A stretch of DNA of 64,000 bases from Lycorma delicatula (GCF_047948215.1 NC_134467.1:38167020-38231019), one strand, 5' to 3'. Counted from the first letter of the stretch, positions 11,924 to 23,639 are shown. Notes: generated from the sequence alone by a model not told the origin. Made by a program: numbers and translations.

Positions 11924-13567
11924 CTAGCAGTCCTAGCAATGCTTCGCTATTGGTAGATCAGATTTAATTCAAACTATTCTCTAAACACAGTAGTCTGTTC
12001 AACAGTCTGGTCAGATCAAGGATTTCAGTAGCTTTAATACCTTTTCCAGACAATATGGACCATTTTGCAAAAACCCGGATGTAAATCGGTCCAATAGTTT
12101 AGTCTAAAGCGGTTACACATTGCCTTGTATATTTGTTTTCGTAAATATCTTGACACCAGCGCCACCTAGTGGGTATAGTTGTTACAAAAATTATTCTTTT
12201 CATGTAACTAATATTTTTTTTTTTTTGTCTTCAGTCATTTGACTGGTTTGATGCAGCTCTCCAAGATTCCCTATCTAGTGCTGGTCGTTTCATTTCAGTA
12301 TACCCTCTACATCCTACATCCCTAACAATTTGTTTTACATATTCCAAACGTGGCCTGCCTACACAATTTTTCCCTTCTACCTGTCCTTCCAATATTAAAG
12401 CGACTATTCCAGGATGCCTTAGTATGTGGCCTATAAGTCTGTCTCTTCTTTTAACTATATTTTTCCAAATGCTTCTTTCTTCATCTATTTGCCGCAATAC
12501 CTCTTCATTTGTCACTTTATCCACCCATCTGATTTTTAACATTCTCCTACAGCACCGCATTTCAAAAGCTTCTAATCTTTTCTTCTCAGATACTCCGATC
12601 GTCCAAGTTTCACTAACATATAAAGCGACGCTCCAAACATACACTTTCAACAATCTTTTCCTGACATTTAAATTAATTTTTGATGTAAACAAATTATATT
12701 TCTTACTGAAGGCTCGTTTAGCTTGTGCTATTCAGCATTTTATATCGCTTCTGCATCGTCCATCTTTAGTAATTCTACTTCCCAAATAACAAAATTCTTC
12801 TACCTCCATAATCTTTTCTCCTTCTATTTTCACATTCAGTGGTCCATCTTTGTTATTTCTACTACATTTCATTACTTTTGTTTTGTTCTTGTTTATTTTC
12901 ATGCGATAGTTCTTGCGTAGGACTTCATCTATGCCGTTCATTGTTTCTTCCAAATCCTTTTTACTCTCGGCTAGAATAACTATATCATCAGCAAATCGTA
13001 GCTTCTTTATCTTTTCACCTTGTACTGTTACTCTGAATCTAAATTGTTCTTTAACATTTGTGTCATTAACATCTTGTTCTTTAACATGGAACTGCTAGTT
13101 CCATGTAAAGATTAAAAAGTAACTGAGATAGGGAACATCCTTGTCGGACTCCCTTTCTTATTACGGCTTCTTTCTTATGTTCTTCAATTGTTACTGTTGC
13201 TGTTTGGTTCCTGTACATGAACTAAATATATATATTCTGAATATGAGCCAAATCTGTTCATAAATACGTTTTTTCTCCAGTGCCATCTAGTGGGTCCATT
13301 TTTTGCAGAGGTAACATTTTTTCCATGTAACACACTTCTGAATATGAACCAAATTGGATCATAATAAAATTTTCATTAATATCTTGAACCCCAGCACCAG
13401 GTACATTTTTTCCCCAGTGCCATGCACCAGGTACATTTTTCAGAGGTATTTCTTTCTATATAACACATTTTGAATATGCGCCAAATCTGATCATAAATAC
13501 AATTTTTCAAAATGTCTTGACCCCCAGTGTCACGTAGCAGGTCCAAACTAATTCATTTTATATATGA
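11924..13567 (-). mobile_element. Helitron-like nonautonomous element with internal tandem repeats
   Basis: Read on the minus strand, the element starts TCATATATAAAATGAATTAG (13567 downward) and ends ...AGCGAAGC...GGACTGCTAG at 11924, followed by T. The 5' TC, 3' CTRR (CTAG) and insertion between A and T fit Helitron rules, and the GCGAAGC...CTAG ending resembles that at 44173. The body has tandem units of roughly 110 bp (CAGCGCCACCTAGTGGG; GAATATGARCCAAATCTGATCAT) around 12140-12200 and 13225-13545. No Rep/helicase protein is present, so it is nonautonomous. An RTE copy is inserted at 12215-13215. Short perfect TIRs and target duplications are absent, as expected. Confidence 0.65.
12215..13215 (-). 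mobile_element. RTE-like LINE 3' fragment nested in the Helitron-like element
   Basis: Antisense copy of the same family as 37153-40397. The C-terminal protein is intact over 153 codons (12231-12692: KINLNVRKRLLKVYVWSVAL, WTIGVSEKKRLEAFEMR, GRPRLEYVKQIVRDVGCRG), and an upstream frame at 12732-12953 carries the connecting region (NKNKTKVMKCSRNNKDGPL, FCYLGSRITKDG). RT motif C region FADDIV lies near 12975. It is 5'-truncated at about 13215 and ends in a poly-A tail at 12215-12226. Similar flanks (CATGTAACTAATAT at 12201-12214, CATGAACTAAATAT from 13216) look like a degraded target-site duplication. Confidence 0.85.
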
Positions 13568-14955
13568 TTAAAAAAACAACGGCCCGCTGCGAAAATGTTA
13601 CATGGTTTATGTTTCATTACACATGATTTTGTTAAATGTTTTTTTCAAATTATAACTATAAATAAAAACAAACTTTTACTTTGAAAAACATCAAAATCCT
13701 GAACATGGAGCTGTTTTTGAGTTGTGATTATTTAACACAGCTCTAAACTCCCAATGTTTTCCTTTATTATCTACAAAACACAAATATAATTCTAGATAAA
13801 TCATTCGATTGAAGGAATCTTTTGTATGCTTCATTCCAAATAAAAATGAGTACACACAGCAAACTAACGCACCATGCTGTTTCTTATTGGAGAGATTCTG
13901 ATAACTATAGATAAACGTGTATGCCCAAATACTCATATCTACCTCTCTTCTGTTTTGACAAATAATTTTACTTATAAAAACTAATTTTGTTAGTTAAAAA
14001 ACATAAAGCTTTACTAGTATTTGAACTTGGAACTTCTAGATGGAAGAGTGAGATCACTCCACTATGATTTCTGTGGCATTACAGAAAGTTTAATTATTTG
14101 TTAGATTTTTGACAGAATTCATATCCATATTGTTTTCAATGGTATGAGTGGAATTATGCAATGTTAAATGTTAATTTTTCACAAAAATTCTACAAACATT
14201 TCTTCTCTCATTATTAAACATTTTAAAATTATTCTTTAAAGCAGGATTATGATTAAATTACATTCATATTTTTCTTTTTCATTTCAACATTAAGATATGT
14301 AACTTCCAATTAAATAACTTTACAAAATTTATGTTGTAACTTTATCACTTAACGTGAGTCTAATCAATCAGTTAGGGCTCAATTCACTCGCCATTCCCAT
14401 CTAGACAGGACCCCCCTTATTCATTATTGTCATAGCTGTGAGAATAATACAAATAATGCCTGTACAATTTATATAAACTATCTGTGTATTGTAATTCCTA
14501 CAGAGCAAAACAATTTGGTCAGCACAGGACTTGAATTTATGAGTATGTGGGTTTCAAAATAGTAGCCCTCATCTTAAAAAAAATAGCTATAGCTGGTTAC
14601 CCGTCCTTCATATGTATTTTGCATGGTTAATAGCATTACCCAATGAACACAATGAGGAAATGACTGTACTTAGTTTCTAATTTTTTTAGTCCCAAAATTG
14701 AGGCAGATGCAACCAGTTGATTTACACAGAGTAACAGTGATAATAGCTGTAGGTTGAGCCACTGTTCAGTATATCATTGCATCTTTAAACCACTTTTCTC
14801 AATAATCGAAAGAGATATTGAAAAAGATTAGACCTTTTTGCAGAAAACTTAATTTTGAATACTGCATGTGGTCTCTGATTTTGATTTGATCAACCATAGT
14901 TTTCTTAAATATTGGCAAGGAACATAATCTGGTTATTATATTTGCAAGACTTTAA
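13568..14955. other. AT-rich stretch, no recognisable gene or element
   Basis: An 81-codon minus-strand frame at 13691-13936 is open but shows no family resemblance, no splice signals and no repeated copy in the window, so it is not called as a gene. Confidence 0.5.
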
Positions 14956-15240
14956 ATGAAATATTAGTTTCAATATCAGCTTTGTTGGTCACTCTACAAA
15001 CATCCAGCCTATAATCGACTTCTGCCTAGGATAGCTGGATCACTGCAGGCGTAACTTTGGCAATAGCAGCAGAAATCCATTGTCTTAAATGTTGTACATT
15101 CCTGTTTTTTTCACTATAGATGATGTTTTTGATATATCTTCATAGAAAAAAATTTAGGGATGTCAAATCTGGGCTTTTTGGAAACCAAATCAGAGGACTG
15201 GCCCTACCAATCAAACAACAATGACTTTAAATCATGAAAC
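14956..15240 (-). mobile_element. Tc1/mariner-superfamily transposase C-terminal fragment, inverted copy
   Basis: On the minus strand the sequence reads through IGRASPLIWFPKSPDLTS, then FFL-RYIKNIIYSEKNRN, AAIAKVTPA, AEVDYRLDVCRVTNKADIET. It matches the plus-strand fragment at 16115-16370 almost block for block. These are the last catalytic Asp region and the C-terminus of a DDE transposase of the IS630/Tc1/mariner group. Only this end is present. Confidence 0.75.
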
Positions 15241-15740
15241 AGTACGTAATGGCAACATTTCTATGCTATTTTGAGGTTAAATACTGGGGTTTGTGAAAAA
15301 TTACAGCTCAGTTGAGTAGTTTTTTGTGTGAAAGTGACACCAGTATAAAGCATCTTTTTATAAAATTACAAATAAAATTTTTATCTTCTTCATTTTCTAA
15401 GACAAATCTTCATGTTAAATGACTTTCTACAATTGCTACAACTATACATCAGTTTTATCAAAATGAAAAATATTCATGTTAAAAATTAATAAAAAATTGT
15501 GAAATTCTTACATTTGTATTTAGTTTCTGTGGACTTATATCAATTTAATCAGAACCAAATTTTCTACAAGTTTTTTAAAACTTTTATGTATTTGTATATT
15601 AACTCATAAAAAAAAAACATATCTCATAAACTAGTAGAGAATTAAACAAAATTTTTTTAAAAAATTCAATACAAAAAGTTTTTTTTACATACCTTACCTT
15701 AAACCTATGCACAGTCCTAAACGTGTTGATTTTGCAAGTA
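15241..15740. other. Spacer between inverted transposase fragments
   Basis: AT-rich, no protein block recognised on either strand. It is not the missing catalytic part of either copy. Confidence 0.5.
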
Positions 15741-16425
15741 AAATTCTAATAACTTTGATGATGCTGAAACATTTTTAAAACGCATTATCTTTACAGATGA
15801 GGTGACTTTTCATGTAAGTGGTTGAGTCAACTGGCATAATTGTAGATATGGGAATCTCCGGAATTCAATGAAATTATCGAGTATGTCAGAGATTCTCCAA
15901 AAATAAATGTGTGGTGCGGTGTGGTTTGATGTATAACTGTGTGATTGGCCCATTCTTTTTTCATGAGCCTACTATCAAAGGGAATGTTTATTTTGACATA
16001 CGTACAGGAAGATGTACAAATGTACGTTTTTCTGTAAAGTTTCAACAAGATAGTGTACCACCACCATTTAGCCTAGGTGTTTGACGTGCTCTTAATCAAA
16101 GATTCCCTAATTGTTGGATTGGTAGGGCCAGTCCTGTGCTTTGGCATCCAAAAAGCCCATAGATATGACATCCCCAGACTTTTTTCTATGGAGATACATT
16201 AAAACCTTTGTCTATACTGAAAAAAACAGTAATGTACAATATTCAAGACAATGGATTACGACTGCTATTGCCAAATTTACACCTGTGGTGATCCAACGAA
16301 CCAGGGCAGAAGTCATTTATAGGCTGGAGGTCTGTAGAGTGACCAATGAAGCTCATATTGAAACTTATAAGGTACAGGAAAAGCGTTTTGAGTTGGTGAA
16401 TTTTTTAAAAAAATACTAGGTTTAT
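15741..16425 (+). pseudogene. Tc1/mariner-superfamily transposase relic
   Basis: Catalytic half of a DDE transposase. Block 1 near 15775 is FLKRIIFTDEVTFHVSG (first Asp in TDE). The middle reads NVWCG-type and GPFFF-type sequence in shifted frames. QQDSVPPP near 16045 is the second Asp block with the usual GAPPH changed. SPDFFLWRYIKTFVY near 16170 contains the third Asp region, followed by an open C-terminus to 16419 ending RLEVCRVTNEAHIETY. Multiple stops before 16141 make it a pseudogene. The N-terminal DNA-binding half is missing. Confidence 0.8.
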
Positions 16426-17289
16426 TACCTATAGTAGTTTCTGAAATGATTTTTTTAAATTACTGCAACCTTTTACAATGACCATACATTTAACAAAGTT
16501 ACTTTACACCAAATGTAAAAGTGTTTTTTTCAAGCCCCAATCTTTTGCCTTTTATATAAGATTTCTTGAAAATACTAAAAATACAGTTGGGATTTTTTCA
16601 GTTTTTAAAATCAGATTTTATATAAAACCACTAAATTTAAATTCCAAGAATTACAATCTGGCTTCATTTTACCCCTTCAAGCAGAAATAAGGGCAAAATC
16701 TTTTGCCAGCCCAACACACTCTAATGAAGCATTTCCAAACCTATGTTTATATGAACTTTCTTATTTATTTTCACCAATAGAACATCTGAAAGTGTTACAT
16801 TTTTCATGAATTATCCTATATAACAGATTATTTATTTTCTTAATTTTTTTTATGATTTACCAGTCCTGTCACTGAAACACACCTCTTATGTGGAACAGCA
16901 ACTCATGGATAACACCAAATAATAATCATCTAGAGTTAGAATACATCCAAAACTGGATTTTCAGCTTTTATCACAATTATATTGATTTTAGGATAGATTT
17001 TTTATCTGTGCAATTTATAATTTGTATTAGAGACACCTATAATTAAATGTCTACAAAAAAAAAACAAGTTGGTTTATAAATAATTTGTGAAATAATTTGA
17101 AATTTAAAAATAATACAAGGATAATAATATTAAATGACCACAAAAATTATCACAGCTTTAGATTTATTCAAAATATAAACAATAAATTTTTTGTTGTAAA
17201 CTAGACATATTATGAAGTACATTAGTAAGATAATATTATTTCTAATCTGTAAAATAGTACAGCAAACAATAATGTGTTTGGAGCATATA
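16426..17289. other. AT-rich stretch, nothing recognised
   Basis: Only short, biased open frames (for example 16478-16690) without family motifs. Confidence 0.5.
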
Positions 17290-17575
17290 TTCCAAACAAA
17301 TTTATTTCAATGTATGCATCATTGAAGTTACATTTCCACTTGCTACAGTAACTCTTCATGAAGTATTCCTGGAATATCCCTTTTTCTTACATCCTCTTTC
17401 ACTTTAGTAATCCATCTATGGTGCAGATTTTCTTTCGTGGACTTTCCCCCACACATTTCAACAACGCTCTTTTACGCTACTCTTCCAGTCTTCACTCTCC
17501 TTCTCATCCAAACCAACTTGCTGTACATTATATAAGTTTTTCTTGAGATTTTCCATTTCAGCAGCAAGTCTACAT
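17290..17575 (-). mobile_element. LINE C-terminal fragment (left part of a split copy)
   Basis: Read on the minus strand it contains CGGKSTKENLHHRWITKVKE followed by DVRKRDIPGILHEELL, the typical C-terminal region of a non-LTR retrotransposon ORF2 in which GRPR...W..V..D is conserved. The upstream part of the same ORF appears at 18870-19560, beyond the mariner at 17640-18855, so this is best read as one LINE interrupted by a DNA transposon. It differs from the RTE-like family elsewhere in the window. Confidence 0.5.
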
Positions 17576-17639
17576 TATTTATTTATTTTGTTTATGTTGG
17601 TAGTACTGTCGTGTTGCGTAGATGACGCATGCGTGGTTT

Positions 17640-18855
17640 AATTGTTATTATGTCTGTGCAGGTTTGATGCTGCTATGTTAGTTTCATTATCTCTGTCCTG
17701 CTGTTAACCATGGCTGCTCCGCTTTCTGTTTGCACCAAAGATAAGCAACATTCAGCGATCCGTTTTTTGTGGTCGGAAGGTGTATCAGGGGCCAAAATTC
17801 ATCAAAGACTTTTGGTACAGTATGGGAACAGTATGTTGCCGCAATGGAGTATCTACGAATGGATTGAAAAACTCAAAAACAGTAGCACACGTGTTACACA
17901 CGACGAAGGAGCTGGATGACCGTTTACCGCCACAAATGAGGAAAACATTGAACATGCACATGGCATGGTTTTCTTAGACAGACGAGTAACTACTGATGAA
18001 GTGGTACATCATCTGCAAATTAGTCACGGTTCTGCCTACGAAATCATCCACAACAGACTTGGGTTTCATAAAGTCTTTGCAAGATGGGTCTCAAAACAAC
18101 TCACACAGTTGCATAAACAAATGTGCTTGGACATCTGCCAAAAACATCTGTATCGCTACAGTAACGAATGAGACATCTTCTTAGACAGAATCATCACTGG
18201 TGATGAAACATGGATCCATCATTACAAGCCGGAGAGTAAACGACAGAGTATAGAATGGAAACATCCAAATTTGTCCTGGAAAAAAGTTCAAGACCCAACC
18301 ATCCGGAGGAAAACTGATGCTTACAGTTTTTGGGACTTACAAGGCCCAGTACTGGAACATTATAAGGAAAGGGGCACAACAATAAACAGTGCGCATTACA
18401 GTGATATGCTTACTGCGAATCTGAAGCTTGCAATTTGAAGCAAACGCTGAGGACTGCTGTCGAAAGGTGTTGTGTTGTTGAACGGCAATGCCCGTCCACA
18501 TACTGCTGCCCACACTGCTGAAATGCTCCAGAAACTCAACTTTGAAGTATCGGCTCATCCTCTGTATAGTCCTGATCTTGCCCCTTCTGACTACCACTTA
18601 TTTGGTCCACTCAAAGGGCCATTAAGGGACCGTCGATTTACCTCAGACGAAACAGTGAAAGATGCGGTACATTCCTGGCTCGCAGCTCAACCGATAACCT
18701 TCTTTTATGAGGGCATCAGGAAGCCTGTGCAATGATGGACCAAGTGCGATGAAATGCAATGGGACTATGTTGAAAAATAATGTACATGTAAGTTTCCTAT
18801 TTGTATTGTAATAAAATGTATAACTACGTTGCAGATAATAATTGACTTACCCTTG
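17640..18855 (+). mobile_element. Mariner element with dead transposase
   Basis: Transposase starts at ATG 17710 (MAAPLSVCTKDKQHSAIRFL) with the HTH region over the first 70 codons. Frameshifts follow, then HLQISHGSAYEIIHNRLGFH near 18010, TGDETWIHHYKPESKRQSIE near 18200 (first Asp), WDLQGPVLEHY near 18340, LNGNARPHTAAHTAEMLQKL near 18480 and YSPDLAPSDYHLFGPLKG near 18570 (third Asp). The usual HDN of the second block is GN here, so the second catalytic Asp is lost, besides frameshifts and stops. The right end CAAGGGTAAGTCAATTATTATC (reverse complement, to 18855) looks like a TIR next to TA at 18856-18857. The left TIR is not recognisable. Confidence 0.85.
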
Positions 18856-18869
18856 TATAATTTCCGTAG

Positions 18870-19560
18870 TCTGGATTTTCAATTTATAGAACTGAAAATT
18901 GGTGACCACTCTGTGGTTACCAATATAGTTGTACTGTAAGTCAAAATTTGCGTATAATATGACAAATGTAGTACTTCCTCCCAATTATTAATCATTAACA
19001 TTCCACAGAAAGCTCCTCTCAATCTAGAAAAATCAGCCAGCTTGTACGATTCTGTTGTCAATTTCCAAATTTAATTTTTCATCTCTCTCGTTAAATAAAA
19101 AAAAGTTTTACTTATATTCAGTTTATCTCTAATTTTTTGATGCCTATTTCTTTTCTCATATCTCATCAGAAAATTTATCTTTCTCTTCTTCCTATGCACT
19201 TCAATTTCATTCTTTATATTCCTTACATCTAGTTGTTCTTTCACTATCACATTGCTTGGTCCAAGAATCACAATATCATCTAAGAATCATAGTATATTTC
19301 TCTTGCTTATTTCTGATTTTCAATGTTTCTTTCTCTAGTGAATGTCATCCAAAAACACAAAGGATGGTACGCACTCCACTGCTTCAAATCTGTCCTTTTA
19401 TAGCAAATAATTCAGCTACTTTAATTCCTCATATTATTCTGCATACACACTGCTTGCTTTCACCTTCATTAATTCCTTTGAAATCTCTTTAATTTGAAAT
19501 TCTTTTTATTATTAACCTTACGATGCTATTGTGAGCAGTTTCATTATCAATGAATGACAA
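18870..19560 (-). mobile_element. LINE reverse-transcriptase remnant (right part of a split copy)
   Basis: On the minus strand, decayed blocks in ORF2 order: an AKDLMLSFIDNETAHNSI segment near 19560 resembling motif A (F.D.EKAFD), DDIVILGPSNVIVKEQLDVR near 19260 (motif C DD), and NLEIDNRIVQAG, LRGAFCGMLMINN near 19040, resembling the post-RT region with EI..RI..A....L. Many stops. It lines up in order and strand with the fragment at 17290-17575 once the mariner is taken out. Confidence 0.5.
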
Positions 19561-19655
19561 CATTAGATCCTTCGCCTATTCAAAGAAATTAATATTTCCA
19601 ATTTTTGGTTATTGTTAAAGACCTTGTTAAACAAATGTAGTATCAGTTAATTGAT

Positions 19656-20573
19656 TTAATTAGCAATAGTTTTATGAACATCATTAAAATGTTCGATTAA
19701 ACTGGATTTAAAATTAAATGATTTATGACATAAATCACAAAAATAGCTTTTTTCAGTGTTATGCACATCAAGATGTTTCTTTAAAGTAGATTTATGATGA
19801 AATGATTTTTCACAAATATTGCAATCAAACTTTTTATCATTATTGTGTATATTGATATGTGCGGTTAAGTAACTTTTTTGTGTAAAAATCTTCTGACAAA
19901 TAGTACAAACATATTTTTTCTCGTTTGTATGTATTTTAAGATGAGTATTTAAAGCGGAACTTTGTTTAAAAGACTTCTTACAAAAATTACAAATATAATT
20001 TCTTTCGTTGGTATGAATTTTAAGATGTGATGTTAAATGATCTTTACGATGAAATGATTTTTTACAAAACTCGCATGCAAATGTTCTCTCATTGGTATGA
20101 ATATTAAGGTGTGTAGCTAAATTACCGATTTGAGTAAAAGACTTCTGACAAAAATTACAAACGTACCTTCTTTCATCAGTATGAATTTTAAGATGTGTTT
20201 TCAAAGTAGAACTGTGAGTAAAAGACTTTTGACAAACATTACAAACAAATAGTTTTTCTTTAGTATGAATTCTAATATGGTCTGTTAAATTACTTTTTTT
20301 ACTAAATGTCTTTCCGCAAAAACTGCATAGAAATTCCCTTTCTTTAGTATGAGTATTGACATGTTCTTTAAAATTCCATTTATGATTGAAGATTTTATCA
20401 CAAAATTCACATTTCAATTTGACAACATCCTTAATTTGCACTGATACACTCCCATGACTATTTTCCATGTAATTTTCAGCAGTTACATCACTATTAAACA
20501 CAAAATGTTTTAACAGTAAAGAATCCTTCAAATTTTCTTTTGCAGAATATTCTGTTGTATCCATATCACTAAC
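19656..20573 (-). CDS. C2H2 zinc-finger protein, last coding exon (nine fingers)
   Basis: Encodes the C-terminal 305 residues of a nuclear DNA-binding protein, presumably a sequence-specific transcription regulator. It begins at 20573 after an acceptor (TTTGTTTGTCACAG) and ends with a TAA at 19656-19658. After an acidic leader (VSDMDTTEYSAKENLKDSLL) come nine consecutive classical C2H2 fingers, the first CEFCDKIFNHKWNFKEHVNT-H and the last with an H-X4-H ending, joined by seven-residue linkers (HTNER, HTKEK, HTDER types) rather than strict TGEKP. All Cys and His ligands are present. The frame remains open for 17 codons upstream of the acceptor, but the splice site and phase-0 joins to 26023-26121 and 42936-43064 give a 381-residue protein. 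The exon is intact amid dead transposons, so the gene is probably functional. A named orthologue cannot be given. Confidence 0.9.
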   Translation of the reverse strand, partial: VSDMDTTEYSAKENLKDSLLLKHFVFNSDVTAENYMENSHGSVSVQIKDVVKLKCEFCDKIFNHKWNFKEHVNTHTKEREFLCSFCGKTFSKKSNLTDHIRIHTKEKLFVCNVCQKSFTHSSTLKTHLKIHTDERRYVCNFCQKSFTQIGNLATHLNIHTNERTFACEFCKKSFHRKDHLTSHLKIHTNERNYICNFCKKSFKQSSALNTHLKIHTNEKKYVCTICQKIFTQKSYLTAHINIHNNDKKFDCNICEKSFHHKSTLKKHLDVHNTEKSYFCDLCHKSFNFKSSLIEHFNDVHKTIAN

Positions 20574-20874
20574 CTGTGACAAACAAAACATATTTGTATA
20601 ATACTTATAATGATCACATTTCACTGTTACATAGGTTCTAGGTAAAGGGGTAACCTACAATGATTTGAATTAGTCTCCTTTCATTATATTTCTTTTATTC
20701 CTACTTCATTACTTAAATAAATACCACTGGGAATGTCACTATTTTGAACTCTTCAAATATTTCTTAAAATTATAATGCCATCAAAACATTCCTGCAGTAT
20801 AATATAAGATGAAGCAGCACAGAATTATTAACATACCAAAATTTTATTGGTTAGTTTATGTAATGTATATATAC

Positions 20875-22153
20875 ACAAGGTGTGTTCAAAAAGTAATGAG
20901 AATTTTGAAATTTCGCGGGTTGTAGTCCGATTCTCGGGATTTTTTCGTTGTTGTATTGGTAAACATATCTGAAAAGTAACTGTACATTTTTATCCATATT
21001 GGGTGTTTAGTCTATTGTCAGCTGTCAAAAGGATAACACGTGTTTTGATAAGATTGGCAATTTTTTATTTGTATAAATAATTGATCAGAGAATTTGTATT
21101 AAATTGTGCTATAAGAATGGAATAAAGTGTAGTAATGTTTTAAAAATGTTAAATATTGGTTTTGGTGAGTCTGCTGTGAGTAAAGCAAGTGTTTACGAGT
21201 GGTATAAGTGTTTCCAAGAAAGTCGTGAAAACGTTGAAGATGACGAGCACCCCGGACACCCCAGCACATCAACAACCGATGAAAACATGGAAAAACTGAA
21301 AGAAATGACTATGAATGATCGTCGAATCACAATCACAGAAGTTTCTGATGATGTTGGTTTTTCAATTGGGTCATACCATGAAATTTTTTCAGATGTTTTG
21401 GGTATGAAACGTGTGACAGCAAAATTTGTTCCAAAATCGTTGAATTTCGAATAAAAACAGCGGCGAATGGATGCAGAAACGTGTCATAACAGATGATGAA
21501 ATACGAGTTTACGGATATGATGTCAAACTAAGGCTCAATCGTCCCAGTGGAGGCATTCTGGATCACCAAAACCGAAAAAAGCTCGACAAGTACGATCAAA
21601 TGTGAAGGTTGTGCTCACCGTGTTCTTCGATTTTAACAGCATATTGCATCATTAGTACTTGCCACAAGGTCAAACGATCAATCAGGAGTATTACCTACAA
21701 TTTCAACACTATTTGCATGAAGCAATTCAAAAAAATCACCCGAATTTGTGGTAAAACAATTCATGGCTTTTGCACCACGATAATATGCCTGCTCATACTT
21801 CATTGCTTGTTCATCAATTAATTTTTAGCCAAAAACAAAACTGTAATGATACCCCAGCCACCATATTCACCAGATATGGCCCTGTGTGACTTTTTTCCAT
21901 TCCCAAACATAAAAGACAACCTTAAAGGGCCGTCATTTTACAAGTATAGATGAGATTAAAAGTGAATAGCTGAAACAACTAAACACTATTCCAAAGATTG
22001 TGTTCCACAAGTGTTTTGGGGATTGAAAAAGCACAGGTATAAGTGTATATTATCTAATGAGAACTATTTTGAAGGGGATAACATTAAAGTAGACGAATAA
22101 ATAAAATTCTTTCCAAAAAACAAAAATTCTTGTTACTTGTTTAATATACCTCA
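20875..22153 (+). mobile_element. Mariner (SETMAR-like family) element, decayed
   Basis: TIR-like ends: CAAGGTGTGTTCAAAAAGTA near 20877 against the reverse complement of the segment ending TTAATATACCTCAT near 22153, both followed inward by AA(T/C)AGAATTTT. The transposase N-terminus is open over 116 codons (21104-21454: GESAVSKASVYEWYKCFQES, DDEHPGHPSTSTTDEN, SDDVGFSIGSYHEIFSDVLG). Beyond a stop at 21452, frames shift: SPKPKKARQVRSNVKVVLTV near 21560 and an HP...SPDMA-type third block near 21860. It lies in an intron of the zinc-finger gene, antisense to it. Confidence 0.85.
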
Positions 22154-22299
22154 TATGCATTCAAACAATATATATGATTTTATATTATGAGTAATACCAA
22201 TCATTGATAGCAACCATAGAGCTACCAAAATTTTGGAATGCTTAACCCAATGATGTCATATTTAAATGCCTACACAGCTGACTTAGAAATCATATTTAA

Positions 22300-23360
22300 T
22301 CTCCTGGCAGTATGTTGGGGAACACAGTAATATATATAAAATCAACCAATAAAGATATTTCACTGAAAATGTCCCACAGTTCAAATTACATTTGTTTTCT
22401 CTCTATTAGCCTTCTATATAAATCTGGAGAATACCAATTATCTAAAAACAATGTGTGACCTCAGTCCAACAATGGTTCAACATGCTGATCACATTAGTAC
22501 TGGCAGGAAGAGCAGGATTTGTCATATCATCACCTATATACATTTTGAAATATAAACAATCGCCTCAAATAGATTCACAAATTTTGTAAAATTTTATTCC
22601 AAATCTTGATCGTTTAGATCTCTGAAGGTGACCTCTGAATTTCATTCGACTTTCATCCAAAGCTATGTTCTGAGAAGGGAAATGTAATTCAGAAAATTCT
22701 GTAGAAAAATTTTATATGACAGGCCTAATTTTTTTCAATTTATCATTTTCATTGTTGTCAGTAGTGAAATTAGTTTGAATCTCTCTGCTCACTGTTTCGC
22801 GAAATATACGTGAGTCAATGCATCTATTTCTACTCCAATACAATTGAATATGCGATTTATACACCTGTGACATGAAAATTATATCTGCAGTAGTTTGAAA
22901 CCAATTATCATCATCTTTCAACTTTTTCCTAACGGGATTGTTCAGTTGCTTTGTAGCGTATGTATTAGTTTCACCACAAATTTTATCTAACAAAGGTTTT
23001 ATATATTCTGAAAAAATTTGTGAAGGTGAATCTGATTCAAACTTATTCAATACATCTTCACAAGCGCCACTATGTTTGGTAAAAGAATATATAATGGGGT
23101 TAGTTTTTGTTCAATTCAAATCACTTTGATTTTTCTGCGTTGCAGTACATACACGCTTAGAAGGGCTTGGTGCATCATTATTATTATCATCATCGCTTTT
23201 CTCACTAATTTCATCGCTAGATTCACTAGTATTATTACTACAACTTTCTTCAGACTTTGATTCATCATCAGAAAAATCACTAAATTCATTATCACTGTTT
23301 AGAATGCTTTGTCAATTCTTCCTCATCATCACCACAAAATGTTTTCTCTGCCATGATGGC
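22300..23360 (-). pseudogene. piggyBac-family transposase remnant
   Basis: piggyBac transposases cut and paste DNA at TTAA sites. On the minus strand a start (MAEKTFCGDDEEEL near 23355) is followed, after a frameshift, by the usual acidic N-terminus (FSDFSDDESKSEE, SDEISEKSDDDNNN) to about 23130. An open block at 22712-23050 (SPSQIFSEYIKPLLDKI, ETNTYATKQLN, YWSRNRCIDSRIFRETVSRE, NDKLKKIRPVI) matches the domain just before the first catalytic Asp. Downstream (22560-22700) come IALDESRMKFRGHL and RSKRSRFGIKFYKIC, the block with the first Asp and conserved FGIK. The rest of the catalytic domain is missing or eroded by 22300. No TTAA-flanked ends were recognised. Confidence 0.8.
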
Positions 23361-23639
23361 TACTGAAGTCATCAAAAAAATACAATCAGAGATTATTTTA
23401 TTTCGATAAAAAGCAGAAAAAAGCTAGAAATGGGGATTTGTGAAAATTAGATGTCAGCACTTCACTTCAGAATGAATTACAATTCCATCTATGAGCTACG
23501 AACTGAAATGTATACATGAATATGGAGCACTGCAACCCGTTATATGAATTATATGCCAAAAAATTGTGTGACAACCTCTGGGCATCATACGATTCGAATA
23601 GGTTAATTAGGATTTTATAAAACATTTTTAAGGATGAGC

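Noticed and set aside
13225..13545. CRISPR-like array of spaced repeats
   Set aside because: The repeats are degenerate ~110-bp tandem units inside a Helitron-like element of a eukaryotic genome, not short direct repeats with unique spacers.
13691..13936. 81-codon minus-strand ORF
   Set aside because: No family motif, no splice context and no second copy; probably chance.
19656..20624. Using the upstream ATG at 20624 as start of the zinc-finger protein
   Set aside because: The 17 codons before 20573 precede a strong acceptor and look like intron; the phase-matched upstream exons provide a better start.
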